DNA of 64,000 nt from Salinimicrobium sp963739625 (GTDB lineage: Bacteria > Bacteroidota > Bacteroidia > Flavobacteriales > Flavobacteriaceae): assembly GCA_963739625.1 (NCBI GenBank), contig CAVUAU010000013.1, forward strand, positions 1 through 64,000, written 5' to 3'. Shown piece by piece: positions 26,842 to 35,625 of this stretch (its first letter is position 1; every line of letters begins with the position of its first letter). The translations under genes and the position numbers were made by a program. A model generated the notes under the pieces. The model was not told where the DNA came from and did not search any database. It worked only from the letters and a program-made list of their open reading frames with translations.

Positions 26842-27213
26842 ATGAAAGCATATGGAAAACGAGTATGGGTGATCGCCGAAGGCTATATTCCCGAATACGG
26901 TACAGGTCCCGAGCCTGAATTTACCAGCCATGAAACTGCCTGTATCCTCAATACTTCCGAAGAGAAAGCAGAGGTGGAGATCACCATCTTCTTCTCAGAC
27001 CGTGACCCTGCAGGACCTTATAAAGTAACGGTGGAGCCACAACGGACAAAACATTTAAGGTTCAATGAATTAAAAGATCCTGCACCCATTCCCAAAGGCA
27101 CCGATTATTCCAGTGTCATCAAGTCTAATATTCCGGTTGTGGTACAGCATACCCGACTGGATTCAAGGCAGGCAGCCAATGCTTTACTTACCACCATAGC
27201 TTATTCGGAATAG
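26842..27213 (+). CDS. sensory rhodopsin transducer (ASRT) family protein
   Basis: 123-residue small beta-sandwich protein matching the Anabaena sensory rhodopsin transducer family (PF07100): start GKRVWVIAEGYIP, centre SHETACILNTSEEKAEVEIT, end QAANALLTTIAYSE. In Anabaena it binds the sensory rhodopsin; most homologues occur without rhodopsins, beside sugar enzymes, and the family has been proposed to bind carbohydrates. Its place 20 bases after a GH13 alpha-glucosidase, with no rhodopsin in view, fits the sugar-related role. Confidence 0.85.
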   Translation: MKAYGKRVWVIAEGYIPEYGTGPEPEFTSHETACILNTSEEKAEVEITIFFSDRDPAGPYKVTVEPQRTKHLRFNELKDPAPIPKGTDYSSVIKSNIPVVVQHTRLDSRQAANALLTTIAYSE

Positions 27214-27296
27214 ATCTCTAAAAAGTCATTTTTGAACCTAATTTTTTTCACAGGATATTGGTTTTTGATTTATATTTAATTAAAAAACAACCGGTT

Positions 27297-27620
27297 ATGA
27301 ATAAAATTAAAGAAGGTTTTCTATTTGGCTTTTTCTTGATGATGATGAGCTGCGGCAGTTCTCACAGCAATATGAAAGAAGGAGATGTAGTGAGAGCGGC
27401 CATTGATGCTCCCGATCGTTTTGAGGCAGCAACTGCTTTTAACGGTTCCTGTGTGAGCCCATTAATTGATCCTCGTGATAATACAGAGATCATTTTTGTG
27501 AGGTCTACAGCAGGCATGGCTGACTATCAGGTTCCTGTAGGAAAATATGGTGTAAAAAAAGGGGAACTGCTTCGGGCAAACTGCACAAATGGAGAGGTGA
27601 TTGGGATCGTAAAAAGATAA
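27297..27620 (+). CDS. small secreted protein or lipoprotein of unknown function
   Basis: 107 residues from ATG 27297 (MNKIKEGFLFGFFLMMMSC), a signal-peptide-like N-terminus ending in Cys, though MMMSC is a weak lipobox. The mature part has two further Cys residues (NGSCVSP, RANCTNGE) that could form a disulfide. The upstream 13 codons of the open frame are dismissed because they precede the signal sequence. Convergent with the antiporter gene. Function unknown. Confidence 0.65.
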   Translation: MNKIKEGFLFGFFLMMMSCGSSHSNMKEGDVVRAAIDAPDRFEAATAFNGSCVSPLIDPRDNTEIIFVRSTAGMADYQVPVGKYGVKKGELLRANCTNGEVIGIVKR

Positions 27621-27633
27621 TTCGAGATTCGGC

Positions 27634-28854
27634 TTATTCTTTTCGTCGGCTTTTGTAGTAGAGCTTTTGCAGGGGAACGCTTGATAACCCATGGACCACG
27701 GTAGAACTAAAGACCAGGAGGCTGGGGATGATCCATACCTGGTCAAAAGAAGTGTTTTCGTGAGAAACCGTGGCATAATAAAGCGCTGCCACCCCTATTG
27801 GGCCGAACCATCCCATAATGAGAATCTGGCCGGGTTTTCCTCTAAATTTCGGCAGGAATCGCATGAGGATCAGCAAACCCGGAATTCTTCTAAAAAGTAG
27901 TATCAACGTAACGATGGCCACCGCTGTCCATCCAAGATCTTGCCATTCCTGCCATGGAAGCATCAATCCCAGCAGGAAGAAAACCGGAATGGTAAAGATC
28001 CTGGCCATCGAATCCTGCACCTCTTTTTCTTTTAAAGCTTCGTTTTCGGTTATGTGATGAGCAAAAGCAAGGCCGCCTATAAACACACCAATTATCCCAT
28101 TCATCCCTAAATAATCAAGCCCTGCCAGGAGAAACAGAGAGAGCGCCAGGGAGAAAGGAAGCATTGAAGTGGTTTTCATCAAGTCGGCCTTGTACGCCCG
28201 GTTAAGCAAATATCCGGAAAGGTAACCCACGACAAAACCAACGATAGCACAAAGTATGGTTTCATATAAAATTGCCCCTACAACCCATTCTTCAGTAATA
28301 GATTGACCGGTCAGCAGGAAAGTGGCCAACAGTACAAAGGGATACGCCAGCCCATCATTTGCACCGGCCTCGAAGGACAGATTATTACGCAATGAAGAGG
28401 GAAGGTACTTTTTGGCCTTTTTACCGGTTATTATTGTAGCGGCCACTACAGGGTCTGTAGGTGTTATAATCGCACCAATCAACAGACTTTCTACCCAACC
28501 TGTCCCTAAGGCAAAATAAAAGATGAGGGCACTGCTTAACCACATGAACAGCATTCCGAAGAAAATAAGAATGGTTTGAGTAGTAAAGTTGTTTTTGAAA
28601 AATTTCCGCGGAATTCTCAATGCTGTTGCCATCAATGCCATAGCCATGGTGAACTCACAGGCAATTTTCAGGACTTCATGCTGATTTGAGGGGCCGCCGA
28701 GGGACACCAGGTTCAATACCTGGGGCCCCAGTACAATACCGGCGAGCATTGAAATTAAAGGCTCTGTGAGAAAAATATCCTCCAATAACTTTACTACCGC
28801 CCCCAGCAGCATAACCAGAAAGCTTACCAGCAAAACAATGAGCATAAAATCCAT
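27634..28854 (-). CDS. sodium/proton antiporter (CPA1, NhaP-like)
   Basis: 406-residue inner-membrane protein with about 12 helices. CPA signatures: IGAIITPTDPVVAATIITGKKAKK with the paired TP-D around residue 130, SFEAGANDGLAYPF near 160 (the conserved ND pair), and GVFIGGLAFAHH. The C-terminal cytoplasmic domain is very short. It starts 27 bases after the AstE/AspA-type gene and may be the last gene of that operon, which would be functionally unexpected; independent transcription is possible. Confidence 0.88.
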   Translation of the reverse strand: MDFMLIVLLVSFLVMLLGAVVKLLEDIFLTEPLISMLAGIVLGPQVLNLVSLGGPSNQHEVLKIACEFTMAMALMATALRIPRKFFKNNFTTQTILIFFGMLFMWLSSALIFYFALGTGWVESLLIGAIITPTDPVVAATIITGKKAKKYLPSSLRNNLSFEAGANDGLAYPFVLLATFLLTGQSITEEWVVGAILYETILCAIVGFVVGYLSGYLLNRAYKADLMKTTSMLPFSLALSLFLLAGLDYLGMNGIIGVFIGGLAFAHHITENEALKEKEVQDSMARIFTIPVFFLLGLMLPWQEWQDLGWTAVAIVTLILLFRRIPGLLILMRFLPKFRGKPGQILIMGWFGPIGVAALYYATVSHENTSFDQVWIIPSLLVFSSTVVHGLSSVPLQKLYYKSRRKE

Positions 28855-28880
28855 ACAACAGAGGTTTCAAAAATGAGTTT

Positions 28881-29774
28881 TTACGACACCTCCTGGATCA
28901 CAAAAAATCCGTCATTTCCCTGAGATTGGTATAATGGCATAAAAATGTAGGCGTCCCACTCACTTTTGAGTTCTTTCCCGTCGCTCGTTGCCAGCAGTTC
29001 TCCTTCTTTAATGGGTTGAAAATTCTTGTAACCCGGTTCCATTTTGAAGCTTTCTCCTTTTTTGATCTCATGCCTGTAAATGATCTCAAAGGTCTTTTGT
29101 TCGGGAGCATTTTTTTCTGTAAAACGAGTTACACATTCAGGGTAGCAGCTTATCTTTTCAAGATCAAGCCCACATGCTTCTTTAAGTGCCAGCCAGATCA
29201 TGCCTTCATGGTTCTCGACAGATTCCGGGCTGGTGTGCTGCCCGGCTTCAAAAACAAAACCTGTAAGCCCGGTCCTGCTCAGGTAGTGATCTATGGCGCC
29301 ATAAACAATGTCGCTAAATCCCCGAACAATGTAAGTGGGAAATTTATGTGCCCAGCTGTCATTGTCATGGACATCCTGCACAGAAATATAGGGCGCACTC
29401 GCCGAAGAGGTGGTGTGGCAGTCTAGAAAATAGCGTTTGGTGAAATTCTTTTCGGGATATTTTTCGAGCACTTCAATGATCTCGTGCATTTCCCGCTGCT
29501 CCTGAGTCTCAGGATCTGAGTTGTTGACGTTATCTTCTGTCCAGGTCCTGTTGAGATCTTCATCTATGAACCGCTGGTCTTTTTTTAAAGCTGCAGTATT
29601 TCCTTTAACGCCAATGATCCTTCCGTTTATCCCGGGCTTTGTCTTTTCAAGTTCTTCAAAGACTTTTTTTAAGGCTTTGACCCCGCTGGGTTCATTCCCA
29701 TGAACCCCACCTGTTACAAACAAGAGCGGCCCTTTTTTATTACTACTGTAGTCTCCTATTATTCTATCGTTCAT
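28881..29774 (-). CDS. succinylglutamate desuccinylase/aspartoacylase family zinc hydrolase
   Basis: 297 residues of the AstE/AspA family, an M14-like zinc amidohydrolase fold that cleaves N-acyl amino acids. Zinc ligands: HGNE (TGGVHGNEPSG, near residue 24) and His of FLDCHTTS near 118; RxDLNR-type arginine in DEDLNRTW; general-base candidate Glu in GFVFEAGQH. No signal peptide. It follows the ATP-grasp gene by 15 bases. The substrate may be the product of that ligase (inference). Confidence 0.85.
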   Translation of the reverse strand: MNDRIIGDYSSNKKGPLLFVTGGVHGNEPSGVKALKKVFEELEKTKPGINGRIIGVKGNTAALKKDQRFIDEDLNRTWTEDNVNNSDPETQEQREMHEIIEVLEKYPEKNFTKRYFLDCHTTSSASAPYISVQDVHDNDSWAHKFPTYIVRGFSDIVYGAIDHYLSRTGLTGFVFEAGQHTSPESVENHEGMIWLALKEACGLDLEKISCYPECVTRFTEKNAPEQKTFEIIYRHEIKKGESFKMEPGYKNFQPIKEGELLATSDGKELKSEWDAYIFMPLYQSQGNDGFFVIQEVS

Positions 29775-29789
29775 ATCGTCTTATTATTT

Positions 29790-30837
29790 TTAAGCCATTG
29801 TGGCCAGTACTTTATTTTCGATCTGTCCGTGGTAAAGATTTTTGTACTCTACCTTTTTCTCAATTGAATCAATGATCTGGTCAGAAAAGTCGGGGAGACC
29901 AATCTCTCCAAAATGATCTAAACCTCCCGGGCTGAGCACATTAATCTCCAACAGCTTGTCCTTTACTACATCAAGGCCAACAAAGAAGAGCCCGTCTTTG
30001 ATAAGCTTCGGACCCACGACATTTACCACTTTTTGGATACCTTCGGTCAAGCGGACTTTTATCTGCGGAACCTCCCTGTGAGAAGTTACTTCGGAATTCT
30101 CCTTCACCGCTTACCCGTCTAATAATACCATAGCTCCCTTCTTTTTCCATTACTCTTCCATTCAGAAGCAGTACCCGCACATCTTCTTTTGCTTCAGGAA
30201 TAAACTCCTGAGCAATGACATATCCTTTTTGGGTAATATTCTCAATGATCTGGTTGAGATTCTTTTCATTCTTGTCTATAAGATAGACATCCCTTCCGCC
30301 GGAACCTTCCAAAGGCTTCAAGACCATCTTCTTCTTGTGATCTTCGAAGAACTTCAAAATTTCCTCTTTTTCGCGGGTAATTAAAGAAGCCGGCTTGATC
30401 TCGCTTGGCAGCTCTTCAAAATAGAGTTTATCAATAAAAGCATTGGAAAGGGCATAGGCGTCATTAAGGACAAGAACTCCTTCCTGCTGCATCATCCTTC
30501 CAAAGGCCACCCCGGCTTGTTCTGCCCACTGGCGGCTGGTCCCTTCCTCGGTAGGATTGTTTCTTATAAACAGCACATCAAGGTCTGTAGCAACAATACG
30601 GTCTTTTTTAGCCTTTTCTCCCTGCAGCAGCTCGAGATATTCCTGAGGGTTTTTCACCTTGGCAGTTTTGGAAACGTAGGTGCTGTTGATGCTGAGCCGG
30701 TCGTCATTTGTGAAAGAAAAATCTCCCACCCCCATAACATAAACGTCATGCTTCCTTTTCCAGGCCTCATAAACGAGATAAATGGTTGTGCCACAGGTTT
30801 CTGTGTCAATACTGTTTACTACAAAACATATTTTCAT
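29790..30837 (-). pseudogene. ATP-grasp ligase (glutathione synthase/RimK-like), frameshifted
   Basis: Forms an amide bond between a carboxylate and an amino group using ATP. The N-terminal ~255 residues carry a pre-ATP-grasp domain (MKICFVVNSIDTETCGTTIY), the ATP-binding MVLKPLEGSGGRDVYLI and VRVLLLNGRVM; the C-terminal ~85 residues carry the Mg-binding LEINVLSPGGL. They are in different frames: after FRSNFSQGGSADK the frame shifts within a run of four T (plus strand 30057-30060). Removing one base joins them into a ~350-residue enzyme. The two ends overlap or abut the neighbouring genes normally (4 bases with the QEGLA gene), so the gene is probably intact and the shift a read error. Confidence 0.8.
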
Positions 30838-32714
30838 GCGTTGATCATTTGTGAAAGGGGTAGACCCTCCCGGATTTTACTTATTTTGGTTTTTGTTTCT
30901 TCGGAATGTAAATAACGCGGAGTAAGATTCACGGGTTTTAACACCCTTCTTTCTCTAAGTTCATTAATTATAGGCATATGTTCGAGCGCAAATTTTCCTG
31001 TGAGCAGCGGTAAAAGTTCCCCGCCATTTTCCAGATGTTCCTTGAGCTGAAGCAGACCTTTTAAATAGGAAATATCTTTGGTAAAACCACCGCCCTGCAT
31101 TATTCGCGAGGTGATGTTAAAAGATCTTTGTGGAGAAAAGCCATAGTCGTGATGCAGCAGGCCAAAAATGTCCTGAAATTCTGCGCCGTGCATCCTTGCC
31201 GAAGCCGCCACCACTCTTCCCGAAAGGGTTCTCATCCGGTTTGCGGTGAGCCCTCCCACCAGGTATTCAGAAAGAACGGCAAGTCCCTCCTGTAGCGTAT
31301 CGTAATCTGTGAGCCCTATTGAAAGTAATTTCAAAGGCTGCTGTTTTCCATTGTAATAGGTGAGGACATGTGTGCCTATCTCGTGCTGAATAAGTGCTTT
31401 GGTCTCGTTGGCATTCAGCTTATAATCACTGGGGATGTAAAGTTCTCCCTGCGAGACCATAAGAATATTAACGTCTTCTCTAATATGGATCTTACTCGAG
31501 AAATTGGGATCCTGTGCACTAAAGAAATCAAATTCCTTTTCTGCAAGAAATTTGAAATCTTTGGCTTTCATTATGCTGCCACTTTCTTTTTGTTCCTCTT
31601 CATTAGCTTCACGCAACAGAGTTTCAGCTTCCTTGAGGAGTGGTTTTTCTATATCCCCGTAAAGCATCATACTTTTGTAAAAGAAATCTTTGGAGCCCCG
31701 GGCAGTGAGCATGCTTATTTGCAGGTCGAGTTCTTCGCGCTTTTCCCTGAAGATATAGGACAGCGCCGGGTCATCGATCTCTTCCATTTTTAGGTTGTAC
31801 AACTCTCTTTTAAGCACATCGGGGTCAAAGGGCAGGAGCCGGTAGTGATAATTAAGCACTTTTTCAAAATTAGACTTGAAAAAGCTGTCTTTGATCTGCC
31901 TGATATTCGCCGGAGAGATCAACCACAAGAATTGATAAGAGGTTTCTATTTGCGCCAGTTTTTGATCAATCTCCAGAAGCTTCTTTTGAAGGCTTTTCTG
32001 GCCCAAAGCGCGGTAACTCTTGACTCCGCTGGAGGTCTGGATCCTTATGAATTCAAAGATCGTTTTGTGTAGAGCCAGAACAAGATCATCTTTAAAACTT
32101 CTGAAAAATACCGGATATTCTTCCCCACTTGAGCTGCGGTACACCGGCGGAATTTCAAGGCCCAACAAAAGACAACCCGCATCTTTTAGCGCCTGCAGCT
32201 CCAAAAGGGGCTTTTTTCCCTCGGGTTGCCGGTCAACGGTATTCATTATTTCTGTTTCATCAAAATGGAGTACAGCATACCTGCTATTTAGCTTGTCCAG
32301 TTGTTCCTTAAAAACCTTCAGGGTTTTCGGAAGTTTATCTTCGGGGCCTTTAATTCTGAATTTTTTCATTTCAGAATTTCCTGAATAGAGTTCTATCATC
32401 AGGAAAGATTTGAATTTGGAAGACATGGCCTCACTCAGGGCAAACATGAGCCGTTGATAGCCCTGGAATTCTTTGGTGCCAATAATGAGAAAAGAAGCCT
32501 CACTTAAAACGAAGCGAACAGTTGCCCTGTCAAGCTCCCCTTCCTTCTCACTCTGCCTGTAGATCACAAGGTAAGGCAGTTCATCACTCATATGGAGATA
32601 ACCGCCCCCGGGAAGATGCTTTTCAATCTCACAATCTTCCTGAAGTTGTTCAATGATCTTTGAAATAGACGCGTCGCTTAAAGGTTGTCGTTCATTAGAT
32701 GTACTGACTTCCAT
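30834..32714 (-). CDS. QEGLA-motif metallopeptidase-like protein (DUF1704, MATCAP-related)
   Basis: 626-residue cytoplasmic protein of the DUF1704 family ('flavohemoglobin expression-modulating QEGLA motif protein', COG3930). The C-terminal half has the unusual zinc motif HEIGTH (HExxxH) near residue 450 and the defining QEGLA near 478. Eukaryotic relatives include the tubulin tyrosine carboxypeptidase MATCAP. The N-terminal ~250 residues are a separate alpha/beta region (YLVIYRQSEKEGELDRATVR). First gene of an operon with the ATP-grasp ligase (4-base overlap) and the AstE/AspA-type hydrolase. The family name reflects an old genetic observation, not an activity. Confidence 0.85.
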   Translation of the reverse strand: MEVSTSNERQPLSDASISKIIEQLQEDCEIEKHLPGGGYLHMSDELPYLVIYRQSEKEGELDRATVRFVLSEASFLIIGTKEFQGYQRLMFALSEAMSSKFKSFLMIELYSGNSEMKKFRIKGPEDKLPKTLKVFKEQLDKLNSRYAVLHFDETEIMNTVDRQPEGKKPLLELQALKDAGCLLLGLEIPPVYRSSSGEEYPVFFRSFKDDLVLALHKTIFEFIRIQTSSGVKSYRALGQKSLQKKLLEIDQKLAQIETSYQFLWLISPANIRQIKDSFFKSNFEKVLNYHYRLLPFDPDVLKRELYNLKMEEIDDPALSYIFREKREELDLQISMLTARGSKDFFYKSMMLYGDIEKPLLKEAETLLREANEEEQKESGSIMKAKDFKFLAEKEFDFFSAQDPNFSSKIHIREDVNILMVSQGELYIPSDYKLNANETKALIQHEIGTHVLTYYNGKQQPLKLLSIGLTDYDTLQEGLAVLSEYLVGGLTANRMRTLSGRVVAASARMHGAEFQDIFGLLHHDYGFSPQRSFNITSRIMQGGGFTKDISYLKGLLQLKEHLENGGELLPLLTGKFALEHMPIINELRERRVLKPVNLTPRYLHSEETKTKISKIREGLPLSQMINA

Positions 32715-33004
32715 TTTATTAAGGGTTTAGGATGATTTTGATCCCGTTGAAATACGGGTGATCCTTAGATTTTCGGGCTTTTTGTAAATGTAAAGGATAA
32801 TTATTTTTTCCCGGAATGGAGGGCAGGGTCTTAGGCCAATATTAGGAAAGATTTAATAGTAATTTTTGAAATTGAAGAGATCCAAAAAGGCCATTTTTGA
32901 GAGTTCTTTTTTAGCAGGAAAGAAGGAAAACAAAAAAATGCTGGAGATAAAAGTCTCAACAGGGAACAGTTACAGGGGCTGCCTCAATTAATTTTTATTT
33001 TTAC
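32715..33004. other. intergenic region between QEGLA gene and tRNA-Arg
   Basis: No gene seen. It holds one copy (32883-32900) of the 18-base near-palindrome also found at 25171-25188. The promoter of the tRNA starts at 33005. Confidence 0.4.
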
Positions 33005-33034
33005 TTGCTGTTTTTGAAAAGCTCATTATATTTG
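33005..33034 (+). promoter_or_regulatory. promoter of tRNA-Arg
   Basis: TTG at 33005-33007, 19-base spacer, TATATTTG at 33027-33034, twelve bases before the mature tRNA 5' end. Confidence 0.65.
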
Positions 33035-33046
33035 CACCGCTTTAAG

Positions 33047-33120
33047 GGTCGCGTAGCTCAGTTGGATAGAGCATCTGCCTTCTAAGCAGACGGTCACAGG
33101 TTCGAATCCTGTCGCGATCA
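33047..33120 (+). tRNA. tRNA-Arg (anticodon TCT)
   Basis: A complete 74-base cloverleaf: acceptor GGTCGCG/CGCGATC with one G-U pair, D-stem GCTC/GAGC, anticodon stem TCTGC/GCAGA with loop CTTCTAA (anticodon TCT), T-stem ACAGG/CCTGT with loop TTCGAAT, discriminator A. CCA is not encoded. Its 3' end is the attachment site of the genomic island that follows; the island supplies the bases that keep the tRNA whole. Confidence 0.97.
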
Positions 33121-33121
33121 C
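33109..33121 (+). repeat. attL core
   Basis: CTGTCGCGATCAC, covering part of the T-arm, the 3' acceptor strand, the discriminator base and one base beyond. Repeated exactly at 41883-41895. Confidence 0.8.
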
Positions 33122-33132
33122 TTTTTAGACTT

Positions 33133-33168
33133 AAAAACCCTGTTAATCTGTTGATTTACAGGGTTTTT
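33133..33168 (+). terminator. terminator after tRNA-Arg supplied by the island
   Basis: AAAAACCCTGT (33133-33143) pairs with ACAGGGTTTTT (33158-33168), with additional TAATC/GATTTA pairing inside. It lies inside the inserted island and would replace the original tRNA terminator, now displaced to 41905-41932. Confidence 0.8.
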
Positions 33169-33180
33169 TGTTTTTTAGAT

Positions 33181-33268
33181 TTGGTCAACAATCATTTAAT
33201 GTTGACCAATATCAAAAGGAATTGGTCAACAATCCGGTCAACAAATAAGGTTGAGAATTTTGTTGACC
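33181..33268. promoter_or_regulatory. cluster of five integrase arm-type sites (left end)
   Basis: GGTCAACA or its complement occurs at 33183-33190, 33200-33207 (inverted), 33224-33231, 33236-33243 and 33261-33268 (inverted), between attL and the integrase gene. Three share the longer TTGGTCAACA. Two further copies lie near attR (41600-41607, 41815-41822). The arrangement resembles arm-type binding sites of the integrase N-terminal domain, and may also control int expression. Confidence 0.7.
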
Positions 33269-33348
33269 TAGTACCGAATTTTGTATCTTACCTCTATAGT
33301 TGATTTGACTTTCGTCTTTCACTGAATTTCAATTTAAGACGAACAACT

Positions 33349-34587
33349 ATGACTTCATCTCAAACATTTTCCATTCTTTTCTGGATTAACACGTCCAGGG
33401 CTAAAGACAATTTAGCCGAAGTTTATGTACGTATTGTTGTAAACCGTAAACGTGCAAACATCAGTTTAAAAATAAAAGTTAATCCCGCCCATTGGGATAA
33501 CAAGAAGGGGCGCCTCAGAACAAAAGCCAAAGGATCCCTCCAGAAGAATAGCTTTATAGATCAAACTAGAACACAGATTTTTCAATGTTACATGGATCTG
33601 AAAGCTGAGGGCTCATCATTTACGGCCAAATCTTTAAAGGCTCGTTTTCTTGGGGAAGATCAGGAGTATCATTCTATGAAGGAGTTGATCGCTTACCATA
33701 ATGATAAAATGAAACCAATACTTCATTACGATACCATGCGGCACTATTTGACCAGCCAAAGTTATATCCTGGAATTCATTAAGAGGGAGTACAAAAGTGA
33801 TGATTGTCTTCTAAAAGATCTAGACTATGGTTTTGTAATTGGTTTTGAAAGTTTTTTAAGGGCTTATAAGCCTAAACATTATCAAGGGAAGATTGGTAAC
33901 AATACCATAATGAAGCATATTCAGCGGCTAAGGAAAATGGTCAGTATGGCTTTCAGAATGGAATGGATCGAACGGGATCCATTCATTAATTTTAAATCTA
34001 GGATGGTCAAGAAAGAAAGAGATTTTTTAACTCAAAGTGAATTAGACAGGTTAGAAGCTCTTGCGTGTTCGAATTCAAGACTGACCAGAGTGAAAGATCT
34101 TTTTCTTTTTAGCTGCTACACCGGTATTGCCTTTTGTGACATCATGCTATTGACCAAAAGAAACGTTGTGGAAGGGGAGGATGGCAATCTTTGGATCTTT
34201 ACAGACAGAAAAAAAACAGCTACCCCAGTAAAAGTTCCATTACTTCCCCAAGCTCTGGCCATTATAGAACAATATAAAAGCTTAAGTAAAATGTCGAAAT
34301 CTAAATCTTTGTTACCGGTTCTATCAAATCAGAAAATTAATGCTTATTTGAAAGAGGTTGCAAACTTGTGTGCCATAAGAAAACACTTGACTTTCCACAT
34401 GGCTCGGCACACCTTTGCAACAACGGTTACTCTTACCAATGGTGTTCCCTTAGAAACGGTCTCAAAACTTTTGGGGCATACAAAATTAACCACCACTCAA
34501 ATATACGCCCGGGTTATAGAAAAAAAAGTAAGCGAAGACATGAATATGCTACGGACTAAGATGGAACGGAAACTGGCCAAAAACTAA
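33349..34587 (+). CDS. tyrosine recombinase/integrase of the island
   Basis: 412 residues. N-terminal arm-binding domain typical of Bacteroidota integrases (FSILFWINTSRAKDNLAEVYVR), core-binding SAM-like domain (about residues 115-210) and catalytic domain. HMARHTFAT supplies the HxxR pair, LLGHTKLTTTQIYARV the second His and the Tyr nucleophile. The first catalytic Arg position reads CYTGIAFCD, without Arg, as reported for IntDOT-type recombinases. It sits beside attL and its arm sites and is the probable enzyme for excision and integration. Start at ATG 33349 after the last arm site. Confidence 0.93.
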   Translation: MTSSQTFSILFWINTSRAKDNLAEVYVRIVVNRKRANISLKIKVNPAHWDNKKGRLRTKAKGSLQKNSFIDQTRTQIFQCYMDLKAEGSSFTAKSLKARFLGEDQEYHSMKELIAYHNDKMKPILHYDTMRHYLTSQSYILEFIKREYKSDDCLLKDLDYGFVIGFESFLRAYKPKHYQGKIGNNTIMKHIQRLRKMVSMAFRMEWIERDPFINFKSRMVKKERDFLTQSELDRLEALACSNSRLTRVKDLFLFSCYTGIAFCDIMLLTKRNVVEGEDGNLWIFTDRKKTATPVKVPLLPQALAIIEQYKSLSKMSKSKSLLPVLSNQKINAYLKEVANLCAIRKHLTFHMARHTFATTVTLTNGVPLETVSKLLGHTKLTTTQIYARVIEKKVSEDMNMLRTKMERKLAKN

Positions 34588-34881
34588 TACGTTTTTTATC
34601 CTGAAATAGAAATCTCGTAATGAAAAGAACCGTTTATAGTAAATTCAATAAATTTTACTTTGGGAATTAGTTAAAAGGCTTCTTCCATGCGGAGATCAAT
34701 TGCTCCTCCTGAAATTGACTTTTGAAAGTCAAATCACCTATCCCTCTGAAGGTCAACTTGGACTTTAAGGGGGATTTTTTTATTCAACCAGCATGGCATA
34801 TTCAGACCATCCGGCATTTAATCCACCATAGCGGCACATCCCGCTTTAAAACTTAAAATATTCTCACTCTTATTCCTAATT
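34588..34881. other. intergenic region with a small palindrome
   Basis: No gene. TTGACTTT / AAAGTCAA (34715-34722 and 34725-34732) form a hairpin, and further on AAGGTCAACTTGGAC partly repeats the arm-site word. A T-run follows near 34770. Possibly the int terminator and regulatory region of the next gene. Confidence 0.35.
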
Positions 34882-35625
34882 ATGCCTCCTATAAAGGTCC
34901 CACTTGAATTACTTATCTCTGCTCAACAGGAACATTATGTTTCCCGCTTAAGGTTCTTCCTGCTACTCAAAATGATGTACCCGCAGGGAAAAACTAAGTT
35001 TACCTGGGGGGAAATGAGGGCTATTCAGCAGGTGCTAAAGATCAAATCAGAAAAGACCATGAAGTCTTACGTGCGTTTCTTTGAACAGAAGGGATGGCTC
35101 AGGCTGAATACAAAGACCGGGTACTATATTATTAAGTCCTTTGATAGGATAAGAGAAGAAAATGACTGGAGGATGCGCAGTGCGATCCTCCTGCTTCCGC
35201 TTGACATCTATAGATTAAAAGCTTTTATAGGGGCGGGAATTTATGCCTATTTACACAGTATTTATCTGAAAAGACAAAGAGAAAAGGAAAGCGTTCAGAA
35301 AAAAGGGAGAACCTATCATTTTCTTCTATCTGGTCGAGGTAGAAAAAAAGCTGTGCCTGTTGCAGTCAATGGAGTAGAGAAGATATTTAAAATTTCTAAG
35401 GCCATTGCTTCCCGACTAAAAAAAGCTGCAGAAAAAGAAAAGCTTATAAAGGTCAAAAAGCACTATTCCAAACCTATTTCCAAAGAAATAGGAAAATGGA
35501 GCCTAAAATACAGCGATCTACCTCAGAACATTGTCTTTCGCAGAAGAAAATATCGTCTCCAGCTTACCGATACAATCACTCCTCTTTTTTCTTTTACCCG
35601 CCGGAAAAAAATGAAAACATTATAG
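34882..35625 (+). CDS. predicted DNA-binding protein of mobile-element type, unknown function
   Basis: 247 residues, very basic. Residues ~8-75 look like a winged-helix unit (HYVSRLRFFLLLKMMYPQGK ... EKTMKSYVRFFEQKGWLRLN), and a second HTH-like stretch lies at about 170-195 (VEKIFKISKAIASRLKKAAEKEKLI). Similar proteins sit behind integrases in other Bacteroidota elements, as far as I recall. It may act in replication, excision control or transcription. No enzyme motif seen. Confidence 0.6.
   Translation: MPPIKVPLELLISAQQEHYVSRLRFFLLLKMMYPQGKTKFTWGEMRAIQQVLKIKSEKTMKSYVRFFEQKGWLRLNTKTGYYIIKSFDRIREENDWRMRSAILLLPLDIYRLKAFIGAGIYAYLHSIYLKRQREKESVQKKGRTYHFLLSGRGRKKAVPVAVNGVEKIFKISKAIASRLKKAAEKEKLIKVKKHYSKPISKEIGKWSLKYSDLPQNIVFRRRKYRLQLTDTITPLFSFTRRKKMKTL

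Noticed and set aside
30834..32714. Direct role in flavohemoglobin expression
   Set aside because: Only the family's historic name says so; no flavohemoglobin gene is nearby and the motifs are those of a metallopeptidase.
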